Part shown: positions 45,501-57,500 of the stretch, piece by piece
Layout of the letters: every line of letters begins with the position of its first letter
Numbering within the stretch: position 1 is the stretch's first letter
Origin: Larus michahellis
Lineage: Eukaryota; Chordata; Aves; Charadriiformes; Laridae
Direction of reading: 5' to 3'
Length of the DNA stretch: 64,000 nt
NCBI RefSeq assembly: GCF_964199755.1
Contig: NC_133896.1
Span: 93,062,200 to 93,126,199 of the forward strand
Translations under genes and position numbers: made by a program
The notes under the pieces: model-generated
Seen by the model: only the letters and a program-made list of their open reading frames with translations
Told to the model about the DNA's origin: nothing
Database searches by the model: none

Positions 45501-48500
45501 TTTCAAGGAGTCCTTAAAATTTGAGATCTGTCAGCTCTGTAGGGAGTTATTTGTAAAAGCTGGGCTTAGCTTCTTAAATTCCTTTTTACCGTGCTGCGTT
45601 ACATGTAGTTTTGCATCCTTCACCCCTGTGATGATACTGATGTCTTCTCTCTGTAATGCATCGTGCAGGTTCACAACTCCCAATACACGGCAGTTTCCTT
45701 TTAATCTTGTGACAAGAGCTTTTCAGAAATCAGTTCTGTGGCACTCTGCTGGCGAGTTGTGTGGGGGGTGGAAAGAGAGACTGTGTTGCAGCTTTGGCTT
45801 TTGTGTACCCTTAATGCGTTTCTCACGATAGCAGAAGTGGAAGAGAGCTTAGTTAAGAAATTAGTTTATGGTTCTTCTGTAACCTCTGCCTCTTTGCACT
45901 CTTTCCCATTTAACCTTGAACTTTTTTCATAATTCTTGGGGAGAAAAGTGAAAATGTATGGTCTCTACTCTAAAGCTGTAAATTGGGTGTAGTGGCGATT
46001 TTCAGTTAGTTCTCTCCTGCTTTATTCCTACTGCTTGGTATAGAGCCATATTTCATAGACTCCAAGGACAAAAAAAAAATCATTATTTTAAACCATGTGA
46101 TGTGCTGACCTTTCAAAGGCCTGTGCTTTCTTTAAGGCTCAGCTAACTTGCATGTTCCTGGGAACAGTGTGTAGTTTTGATTAACACAGAAATACTACAG
46201 CCAATGGTCCAAGCTTGCAGATGAAGTGCTATTGATCCATGCTTGCCTAGCAACACATTTGTTGCAGTCTAATAAAGACCTTCTGTAAGAGCAATGCGTA
46301 GTAGTCTTCCAACTCCGGCGAGACTTTTTCTCTGCTGCGTGCCTCATGTGGAGGATTCAGACTTTCCATTTTAAACTTGGAGAGAAAGCTGTACTAATGT
46401 TTGAAGTCTCATCGGATAAAAGAAATAAGATCTTGAATTTGTTCCCAGTTTTGCCACAGACCTTGACCTTGTGCAGCTCAGTTGACTAGGTCACTTCATG
46501 CTGTACCTTCAAATAGGAATAGTACTTGCTGCTTGTTTTAGTTTTATAGATTTTGTAGAGATCTCCAGGCAGAAGGCATTTGGGAAGTGCTAAGTGCGAT
46601 TTAAGTATAGTTAAGAGATTACCGATGCCATGCCTGGTTATCCGCATTTATTAGTTTTCCCACTGAATTCACAACTATACCTTGGTCGAACGTGTTTCAT
46701 TCTGTTTCACAAGACAGTTTTTCCTACAGATCCTTGCTTGTTCTTTTGAAGTTGTGTTAGTTGGATGCATCATGGAGGAAGAGTAGTAACTTGATATCTG
46801 GTACATTGTTTCAGTTTTAGCTTCTGCTTTTTCCATATCGTGCTTATATAGTTGCTCTCTTGAGCTGAGGTGTCTCAGAGGATGCGCAGTAATTCAGAAG
46901 GGTATGCTTAGTTTCAGTATGCCGTCATATTCCTTGTGATGACCCAGATGAAAGAAGGTGGAGGTCTGTAGAAGCTAATCATGTGATACATTGGATCAAA
47001 AATTTACAAGATGTTGGCTTAAAGGCAGTGTGTTGTTGCTGTGAAACAGACATGCTTAAAGTTTTGACTAAGAGAGATTCTCAACCTGGAATGTCTCTTA
47101 CCACAAAATGTGTTTTCATGTCTGCTGATAGCCTGCCTGAGCACCCCAAGGAACAGTGTAGTGGAGGAGATGAATGCTCCTATTCACTGGGTAGCTTCAT
47201 GATTGACTTAAGCCAAGCTACTGCATTGCTGCTGCCAGAAGAGTGGTCACAGCCGCTTGATCACATCTCATTCCTTTTTATGGGCACTGGCAACCCGTAA
47301 GATCAGGCTGAAAGCTAATCTAGTGAAAAACAATCAGTTTTCAGCCAGATCAGAAAACTGAAGTGCAGCTGTACAAGCAGAAGGAAGAAGGTAGAAAATG
47401 CTTGTCTTTGAGGGTGGTGAAAGAGAAAGACTAGAAGTATTTCTTCAGCTGTCCAGAACTGGGGTGGACTAGAGGAGAGTTAGCAGACCTTTCTTCCAGG
47501 TGCCGAAGAAAACACAGACTTCAAACACAGTAGCTGTTCCCGGATTTTTCATGATCAGAAATGTACTGACAAACTGAAAGGAATAGGTCAATGGATGACA
47601 TCGAGGGTTCTGACAAACTGATTTACCTTGCAAAAAACTGCAGGAATTAGGTATGAGTACCTTGCAGGAGATGGCCAAAGAGCAATCAAAACCAAAAAGA
47701 GGTAAAGATGTGAAGTATGCTAGTATGCAGTAAATGATCTGACAGTGTGTAACTGGAGGGTGCTGTGAATGGAGCAATTAAATGTGTTGCTTGAACTTCC
47801 TTGCCTTGAGACTAGACACCTAGTCTGTCAAGAAAGTATGATCTCCATGAGAATCATACTTCTGCCTTGGGGACACAAAGAAACTTGAAAAACAAAGAAG
47901 TGTATGTTCTGGAAGCATACATGAAACAAGTGCTTGATCAATTCATTTTTTAATAGCTTTGCCAACAGCTGGTGGGTTTGATTAAGGAGACTTGTAGTCC
48001 TTTTATCCAAAAAGCAATCTCCCCAAACCAACTTGTTAAATTCAGAAAGACTTTTTATTGCTGGTTGTGTAGCATATTTGTGCATCAGTTCTCTGCATAT
48101 TGTTGAATATGCAGTTCTCTGCATGTATGTTGCATAGTAAGCACTGCAATTAAGACAGCACTTCTAGCAATTTCTGATTTTTCCTTGTAGGTGTATTTTT
48201 AAAATTGAGAGGAATGAGCGCAGCTTTCTCACCTTCTCAACGTGATTAGGTGATACTGAGCAGCTGTTATGAGATAGAATGCTGTCCTTAATATTTGATG
48301 TCTACAACACTGACTTCTGTGTGTGAAGTGGAGTTGTCTGATTCTGGAGGAAGTCAAGGGCTTGAGTACTTCTAGCTTTCTTGTCATGACATCGGTATTT
48401 ATCCTTGCGTTTATTTTTTTCAGGGTGCAGGACAGGTGAGGCGAAGCTCACCAAAGGATTTAATTTGGCTGCGCGTTTCATCATTCACACAGTGGGACCC

Positions 48501-51500
48501 AAATACAAAAGCCGGTATCGCACAGCAGCTGAGAGTTCTCTATACAGCTGCTACCGCAATGTCCTGCAGCTCACAAAGTAAGCACACGACAACTTACCTG
48601 AGAGTTTGCCATCCATGGCATATCTGTTCTAGATACTTGGGTCTGCACAAAGGCTGTGAATATCTTCTCACATATACTGGATTTGCTTAAGGACATGAGG
48701 ACATTAGTGGCTTCATGGTATGCTTCATGCCTTTTGTTATTGGGTTGTGGTGTAGATAAAACATGCAGAGAGATCTGAGCTGGTTCAAGTCCTGAAACAG
48801 TGGAGCTAGAGCTGTACAGCATTCAGTGACTTTGAGGAGAGGCAGCATTGATAGTTGCATTGAGCTCTGTGCTGCGAAAAGCTTTAAATGAGCTTGTTCG
48901 AGCAGCAACTTCATGCGTCTTCGCAGCCACATGGACATATCCACAGGCAGATCTGACTGCTGTCATATATGTGACCTCTCTGCCTTTGTGTAATGGACGC
49001 CTAAAATTCCAAGGCCAAGGGTGCAAGGTTATTTCTAAATCCACAGTTGCTGCAGATGGGTTTGTAGCTTTTCCTCTTTCATCTGTGGCATTTTCTACTT
49101 CCTCTTAGCTAATAGGTTTTTTTGATCTTTCTGCTTTCTATTTTTCTGTGTTCTTTCCTGTATTCTGTTGGACAGCTGTTGTGATGGTAGCAGTCACAAA
49201 AAATACTGAGCAAGAGCAACGTCAGAAAAATATACTGAACAATTTCTTAGAGTTGGGAAGATGAATTCTTCCAAGTCTGGACTGTGTGTTACAGTGCAAT
49301 AGTAACTGTTTCATAATCAAGATTACAGCTAAGGTTCCTAGTATGTGCCAGTTTTGTTCTGCCTCAGAAGTAACAATCGAGGTCAGATCTGGATTGTAAC
49401 ACGTTAAAAACAATTAAAAATTCTAATAATTCTGCTTACTGAATTCTGAGTGCCTTTCAGTCAATCTATTCTCTAGAGTAACTTTTGACACTTGTGGAAT
49501 TGTCTACCAACTCTGAGCTTGCGCAAACTCCTCTGATGACTGTTGGCAGCACCTCTGCTTTACTCTTCTAAAAATGTGTCTCTGCTGGAAGCGTTTTACA
49601 GATTTTAAAGTATGTATCACTCCAGGCCAATGATTCTCTAATCATACCTAGGATTGAGTAAGACACCTTGGTCTGTGTCCAGACTTCTAACAAAACAAGC
49701 GATAGGTCAGGTGAAGGAACAGGGGAAGGTTTGCAATAAAGAGCACCTTCTTTTCCCCTCCTGCTCCTCACTGTTGATCCAGGAAGGAAAGTATTTTGGA
49801 AAAGGATTGCAGGGAGCTTGAGAGAAGAACTTCTTCATTCAGGATATGAGAAATTGCAGGAACAACATAGCTGAGGTAGAAGGAGAAATCTGAGAACAAA
49901 CACAAGAACAAACAGTGTAGAATCATTAATAGTTCTCTCCTCTGCTTAATGATGGTATGTACGCATCTTGCCAGGAAAGAATCCTTCTGCACAAACCTGA
50001 AAGAGGATTACTGCTGCATAGAGGCAGGAAAAAAAGTACTGGTGTTTTCTGCTGTGCTGACAGACACTTGTTCTCATTTGACCTTCTATTCATTTGTTTT
50101 TCTTTTTCTGGATTTCAGGGAACAGGCAATGTGCTCTGTAGGATTTTGTGTCATTAACTCTCTGAAAAGATGCTACCCTCTGGAGGATGCAACCCACATA
50201 GCGCTGCGTAAGTTTCTTGGAAAGTGATGTAAACTGGATGGCAGTATTCAGCAGATTGCTTATCTCTGACAGACTGCTGTTGATATGAGAAACCTATTTT
50301 TTAGGAGGCTGTAGTTTGTTACAGGCTGTAAAAAGGCAAGACCTTTCATGGTTAATCCGGAAATGGAGGATAAAAATGAATGATCTTTCCCCTCTTGAGA
50401 GGTTATCAAAGGATCCATGGGAACCTGTGCTGAAACTTGCAGTCTTCAATATATTAATTAATCTGGAAAAGATGCTGAACAGTGAGGTGAGAGAGTTTGC
50501 TGGTAATAGCAAATTGTTCAGAATAGTGAAAATGAGGCCTTACTGTTGAATAGCTGTAGATGGACCTCAAGCAATAGAGTGAATTTCATCTGCCATTTTA
50601 GTGTCATCAGCATATCCAAATGCAAAGTGATATTCTTTCCCCACTGACCCACCCCTGTATGCTTCTGCCTTCACATGCCAAATGACGGGCTTATTCTAGG
50701 GAGCAAAATCTTGAGATTATGATAGTTCCATGAAAACAACAGCTCACTGGAGTTCAAAACAGCAAGCTGAGTAAGATACAACAAAATTAAGAATATTATG
50801 CTATAAATCTGTGTTTTGTCCACCCTTTAAAGCTACACATTCAAAAAGAATATAGCAGAACTAGAAGTTGAGGAGGTCAATAAGAATAGGGAAAGGCAAG
50901 ATATAGTTAACAAAGCTAAAGTCTCTTTTTCAGACTGGAATACGCTGAATTTGAAGGTAGTGTGATAGGTGTCTATAAACTCGTGAGTGATGTGGAAATA
51001 GTGAATAGGAATCAGCTGTTCACCGTCTCCCCAAATAAGAGCCTTCAAACAATGCAGTATGAATCAGGTTCAGAACAAACAAGGGGAAATGGCTCTTATG
51101 CTTACGCTATTTGTTTTATGTAACTCCTTACCAAAAAGCATTGTAGATGCTAAAAGTTTTCAAACTTGTTTGTGTTCAAGAGGAAACTATTTTAAAGAAA
51201 AAAAAAATAAATTGGAAGGCTACTAAAAACAAATCGGAAAACTTCCTAGGCTGACAATACTTAAAGAATAGAAAAGTTCTCAGAGAAGAATATTATATAC
51301 TTGCCTGGTTCTTACTTTTGCCTTTTCTCTTTTGACTTTTTAATTTCTATTGGCCTGCTTCTGTCTGCTTTCCACCACCACCACCCAGTCCCTGGACCTC
51401 CTGCGTGGTACTCCTGCACAATAGGAAAGTTATTGCAGATGGAAGGAGTGGGTTTTCCTCTTGCTGTGCAAGCTGACTGGAGAAATCTTTCTTACTCTCT

Positions 51501-54500
51501 GTTTAGCAGAGGTGCTGACACCGGAGAAACAGATCTGTCTATAGTTTTCTCTGCTGTCTGCCTGTTGAGTGAGACATGTGAAAACATCTGCTCACATAGG
51601 TTCAGAAAACTGTTTGCTGTGGAACTGCACAACTTCATTTGCCCCGTAAAGTAGTGTTGCAAGTCAACCCAATTATACATGAATTCCTGTACAGGAAGTA
51701 TGTGAACATAGCTTTTCTTTTTTTTTTTTTTTAATCCCCTCTACTATTTCTCGAAAAACTCACTTTGATGTACTCTCTGTAGGTTAGACTTCTTTCCTTT
51801 ATTGTGCACGCGCGCTCTCTCTCTCTCTCTTCTGTTGTCTCTGTAGGGCTGTACGCTATTTGAAAAATACTGCTAGACCAATCTGTTTGTTTGGATACGT
51901 TCTCTCTTGGCAGTCTGACAGGAAAGCACTTGAAAATCCTGACATGTATCAAGATTATTGCAGCTCAGAGACCTCATCTGTACAGTGATATGTCTGACTG
52001 GGAGCTTGGTTACAGAACATTTTTTTCCCCTTAGCTGCAAGTGCTTAGGAACTTGATTGTGTCCCTGGATTATTCTGAAGCTTTGGGAAAGTCCAAAAAA
52101 AAAAAAGTAACAGAGGAAATAACTTCTGTCATGATTTACAAATGTAACTTTTATATGCCTCTGGCATAGCTGACCCCAGAAGTTTTTTGTGGCTTACTGT
52201 CTTGGACCAGCTTCTGCTGTGACTTGCTTATCTTGCTTTCCTGATAACTTAAGGCACAATGACTTGTTCTAGGAATATATGGGTTTGGCCATTTGCATGT
52301 GACTCTGTAAAGGAAGGAGTTGGCTTGATTTTGCAGGGCCATAGAATCACATTTCACAGACTGAGGAGTACCTAGTAAGCTAAAATCAGAGAGAGGCTTA
52401 TTCTCTTTTTGTATCTATCTCCAAAGTGAGAAGCAGGAGAGAGGGGAGATGGAACTTCTGATATGGCCAACAACCCATTTCATGTGTTAAACTACCGCTT
52501 AATCTATGCTTGTGTACAGTCTATGAAGCTATTTCATATGAGAGAGATGTGTATCTCTATTCTGCACTCTGACTTCCTTACTTGTAGCTGTGTGTGTAAA
52601 TTTCTTCTCCTGTTTTGCTAACTACACTTAATCTTTGCAGGCACAGTTAGAAGGTTCCTGGAGATTCATGGAGAGACTCTGGAGAAGGTGGTGTTTGCAG
52701 TCTCTGAGCTTGAGGAGGTACTTCCTTGACGTTCATTCCACCAGCATTCATGGGCATGTTTGGTCTTCTCTGCAGCAGTATTAACTCCTGCATTGTAGAG
52801 CTGGATTCGGATTTCCCCGTCAAATCACATAGACTTTTGGTGTCACAGCATCCTTCTGTCTCCTGCTAGCATAACATCTTTCCCAGTACCGTTTTGCTCT
52901 TAGCAGCCACTATGGACATATTCAGAACCTTTCCACTTCTGGCTTCCGTGTTCCTGAGCCAGGAACAGGAGTCGATACTAGAGGCTGTAGGATGCAGTTG
53001 TGCTGGGTGGTATCTGCCAGCCAGAAGGGAAATTCCTCATACAAGTTTTCCTCCTTAGCTCCTCAGTGAGCTTTCAAAAGGCCAGTTTAGCATGCCCACA
53101 GATCACCTACCATCATCTTAAATGTTGCTTGCTGGCTTGTTGAAATAACAAACTTGACATTTAATGATCTGTGTTCAGACAGATGCTAGCAGTTCGAACA
53201 TTGATTTCTCTTTTGTATATTGGACTTGATAATGACTGTTCCTGGGCAGAACACCCCCTGTGTTCAGACTCTGTGGCATCTGGATGCTAATCTAAATAAA
53301 AATGCATCTAAAACTGCTAATCGGTTGGAGAGAACATGTGAAGTATTACAATGTTCAGTAGAGATTTTTTCCTCCATGTGGGGAGGTTTTCTCTTGGCTG
53401 GCTGTTGCTTTTTCTCTTTTCTCAGTCAGATCAGTAAAGGTTATTTGTATAGTGGTGCATTTTTAATATAAGCAACCTTTGCTGAAGTCTGTCATCCATG
53501 CATATTGTAACTTCATTTCTACCTGAGTTCATGTAGGTTAAAGCAGAGTTGGGTCCAGGTCATTTGTCAGTATGGCAAAAAAAAAATATATTAACCTTTA
53601 TCAAGGTTGTCTGCCTTTATTGCCAGATAGCAGCCCAAAATAAGCCATTGAGGGAAGTGGTACTTTGCCTCCCAACCTCTGAGAAGGTCCTTGCTACAAG
53701 GGCAGGTGTTCCTTAACTGAAGAGCAAGGATGCGTGATAGACCTTCACGCATTTTTCTTATTTGTAGGCCACTTACCAGAAGTTGCTGCCTCTGTATTTT
53801 CCAAGATCGTTGGAAGAAGAGATACAATCCTTGCCTTACCTCCCTGCAGATATTGGCAATGCAGAAGGGGAGCCTGTAGTACCAGAGCGGCAGATCAGGA
53901 TTACTGAAAAGCCGGGTGTTCCGGATGGTGAGTTCTTAATTGAACTTTGGAATAAGTATCTCTGTGTGAAAGTCAATGTAGAAACAGGAAAAGCAGGCTA
54001 TAATGAAGACAGTTGTCAAGCTGCCTTTTTGGCTTCATGTGTTCCGCAGCAGTAACTTCTGCTTTCTGCCTCATTGTGTAGAGTGGTGTGGTTAGAGGAT
54101 GTGGTAGAGCTGTTGCTCTGTCTTTTTTTTGGGAGGGGAGAGGTGGAGTAGTTCATTCCCTTTGCAGATTTTCTCCCAAGGTGATTAGGAACTTTGCAGA
54201 ATCTTGTGCAGCCCCTAACTTACAAATGACATCATTGTCAATGGCTTATCTTATATATCAGCAAAATGTTGTTTATATATCGACAAATGTTGTCTCAATT
54301 GGTAAGATTCTGTTGATACAGCTTGTGCATCAAAATAGTAGATGCTCAATGAAAACTAGGAGAAACTCCCTAAAAGATAAAGGAACGAGGTCAACCCAGA
54401 GATCGCTATTTGGGAAATAGCTGTTAAAGCTCCGTGAAAAAAGTCTGTTTCTAAAGAGGTTGCCTAGATGTCAGGGTTGAGGAGGTGAGATATGTAGGGA

Positions 54501-57500
54501 AAAACAATTTAATATATAAGCGGGAATAGCTGGCATGTTCTGCCTTATTTGTTAAGCAGTGCTGTGAAAGTTTTACGCTTCTTCAGGCAAAGCCTTAAAC
54601 CACCAAAAGCAGATAATTTGGAATGGTTTCAAAGGCTTTCTGCTTTTGCAAGTCCAGTTGGGATAAGGCTGAATACGCAATGAGGATACAAACAATTTAA
54701 TTTTCCGGTTCAGAGTTTGAAATCTGATGTACCTACTCCTGTTGATCAGATACCAATCTTTTGGTTTTTTCCCTGTCCAAACTGCTGGTTAGAGTGGTAT
54801 TTGCAGCTGTGGCTGATTAATATGAGGTGTTCAACCACTAGCTAATAAATTGTGAAATCACTCATTTTGTATATGTAGAAGCCAATGGGTATAGCAGAAT
54901 CCTGCGCTTTTGTCCTATTGCTAGCATGTCACTAATCTGGGAAATTCAGTTCCTACCCAGATTGCCCAGAGAAACGATGCTAGAAGCCTTAGCAATGTTC
55001 CTTGATGACATTAAGGTCACTGGAGCATTCTGGTATTGTCACCAGCAAGCGAACCTGTGCTTTTCTACTTTGTCACGCAGTCATGTTGTAAACAATACTA
55101 TAAAAATATTCAAATTCAGGTTACCACCAGCTCTACAGCATCTGTTGAAGCAGTGTCAATGATATAAAAAGTGAGGCCTTTCTACAGTACAGATTCTAAA
55201 CTGAATAAAGCTGCAGCACCTGTCCTTCTGCACACTTATTTTTCCCCTCTTATGACAAGTAGACACTGTAAAGCCCAGCTCTCTCTCCAGACCTTATTTT
55301 CGGAGAAAGTTAACTATTATCCCTTTGTCACAAGCTGATGACTAGGACTTACTCGGTTAGTTTCCAGGCAAGCAATTTTAAGGGAATCTGTAGTTATCAA
55401 TCACATGCTGTAATCTGTCAGTGGTACTGGTGAGATCTCAGAACTACATCCTGGTATGTTGTGGTTTTCTGTGTTAGTTTGTAGCACGGTGACTGGGTTG
55501 GCTCAGTGAGTTACCTAGCGATTCAGCCGCAGCGTTGCTGTCCTGTACTCAGCTTGAACATTTTACGCTACCTTTGTTTCTACTGCAGATGCTTCAGATG
55601 AAGAGGGTCTGGAGGCAGATTTGTCTTTCATTGGTTCCCATGCTTTTGCCCGCATGGAGGGAGACGTTGATAAACAGAGACGCCTCATCCTTCAGGGACA
55701 GTTGTCAGAGGCAGCACTGCAAAAACAGCATCAGAGGAAGTGAGAATTTCCTTGTCTGTGTGAATGTTTTGGGTTAGTTAGCTCTTCAGAGGACGAACCC
55801 TTAAGATTATTTTGTTATCTGTAAAGCCTAATCTTCTGGCAAGGAAATACAGATAAAGCCTGGTGTCACCCTGGATCGCTATGGTAGCCTCTTTTACCTG
55901 AAGGGAGAAGGGAAGGGCCAGTATGAGGAAAAGGGAAGCTAGTAACGAATCTATTAGTATGCCCAGTGCGTCCAACCAGATGGCTTGTCTCTTTGCCACG
56001 AGATGTCACTGTTTTGTCACCAGTTTTTGTAGTGAGGTCACCTGCATTCAATACTGCCCGCTTGCTCCTGAGGCTCTGGGCAAATAGCAAAACATTTCTC
56101 TTCCATCTTTCAAAACAGAAAGATAAATAAATGAATGCTGAGGCTTTTTTCTCCTTTTTTTTTTTCTTTCTCCCTTAGCCCTTATGTGCATGATCACTTT
56201 CTTAGAAGCCAGTTCCAAGCTGGAGTACCTTTGAGGCGTGATGCTTGGCTTGTTTTGTCAGATGAGGCACCAAGTTATTCACCATTCAAAGGGGAGGGGG
56301 GAAAAAAAAAAGCCATATGTGACACTGGTTGCTGTGTAGTCCTTATTGACTCCTAGACTATTTAAAGAAATTTTTTTCCTATTTTTTTTAAACACTGACA
56401 CTGAAGTGCCCAAATGCAATGCCACTATAGTTTCTAGTTGGTGCATATTTGTTGCCCCGCTGAAAATCACTAAGTGTGTAACCGACACTGAGATGTCTTG
56501 GGTGGTGGTGGTGGTTTTTATTTTCTCCCAACGCTTCTTTCTTTAGCAACTTCATAGTTGCTCCATAGGTCAGAAAACCACAACATTAGAGAGAGGGCTC
56601 AGTCAGAAAGAGCTTGTTTTGTCATTCCCTTCCCATATGCTTTTTCAGGCTTCTAATGCTAATCCAAACGGGGATTAGATCTGACCAGGTGTTTTTAACT
56701 TTCTAGTTATAATCGCTGGCTGTGTCAGGCAAGAGCTGAAGACCTCTCTGATATTGCTTCTCTTAAAGCCTTGTACCAGACAGGTAAGTTTAAGGTACCA
56801 ATGACTGATGTATATTGTGTTAAAGTAAAAATACAAAATATAAATATAATATTTTCTTTGGACTGGTATACAATACATGATGTTATTAAGCTAGAAGCCT
56901 GGCCAGGAACTAGGCACTATCACTGCAGTAAGGCAGGAATTCTCTCTTGATTGGCTTTGAAAGACTGTGTGGTAAACGCCAAAACTGGTCTGCTCTAACA
57001 ATCTGAGGATACCTGCATATCCTAAATTATCTGTAGCTTTAGATGTAAATCGGTACTTTTAGATTAAGCTAATGCATAAGGTGCTCTGTATGAGATAAGA
57101 CCAAAAGATGAACTATCTCCACCCTTTTGTTACAAAGAAATGAATGTTGCTTTCAGATGATTAGTGTAGAGAATAAGCAGTTACCAAAACAACTTTTAAC
57201 GTAGCTCTCCTGAACAAAACAGCTTGCATTATTTCCTTCAGGTTAGGTATGTGTTGCTCTCCTCTGTACGTGTCTCCTAGTACTAATGGCTGAGTACCAT
57301 GGGCAGCAGATCTTGCAACCTTGAGCTCAGTATGTGGGGAGATCAGGGAGAGACTCAACAACCCAATGGAGAGCTGAGTGGAAGAAAATAGCTGCGAGGT
57401 CCTCGCAGCCTGGGAAGTACTCTTGAACCTGTACTCTTCAGTTCGCTTTTACTCTTTAGGTAGCATCATACTCGGATGTAAAAATTTGCCATAGTCCAAG

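Noticed and set aside
46983..47300. 105-codon plus-strand frame in GDAP2 intron 3
   Set aside because: No known motifs, no splice signals in phase, and length within chance for AT-moderate DNA.
47828..48124. 98-codon minus-strand frame in GDAP2 intron 3
   Set aside because: Looked protein-like at first but matches no transposon or gene family I know and ends in the hairpin/direct-repeat region.
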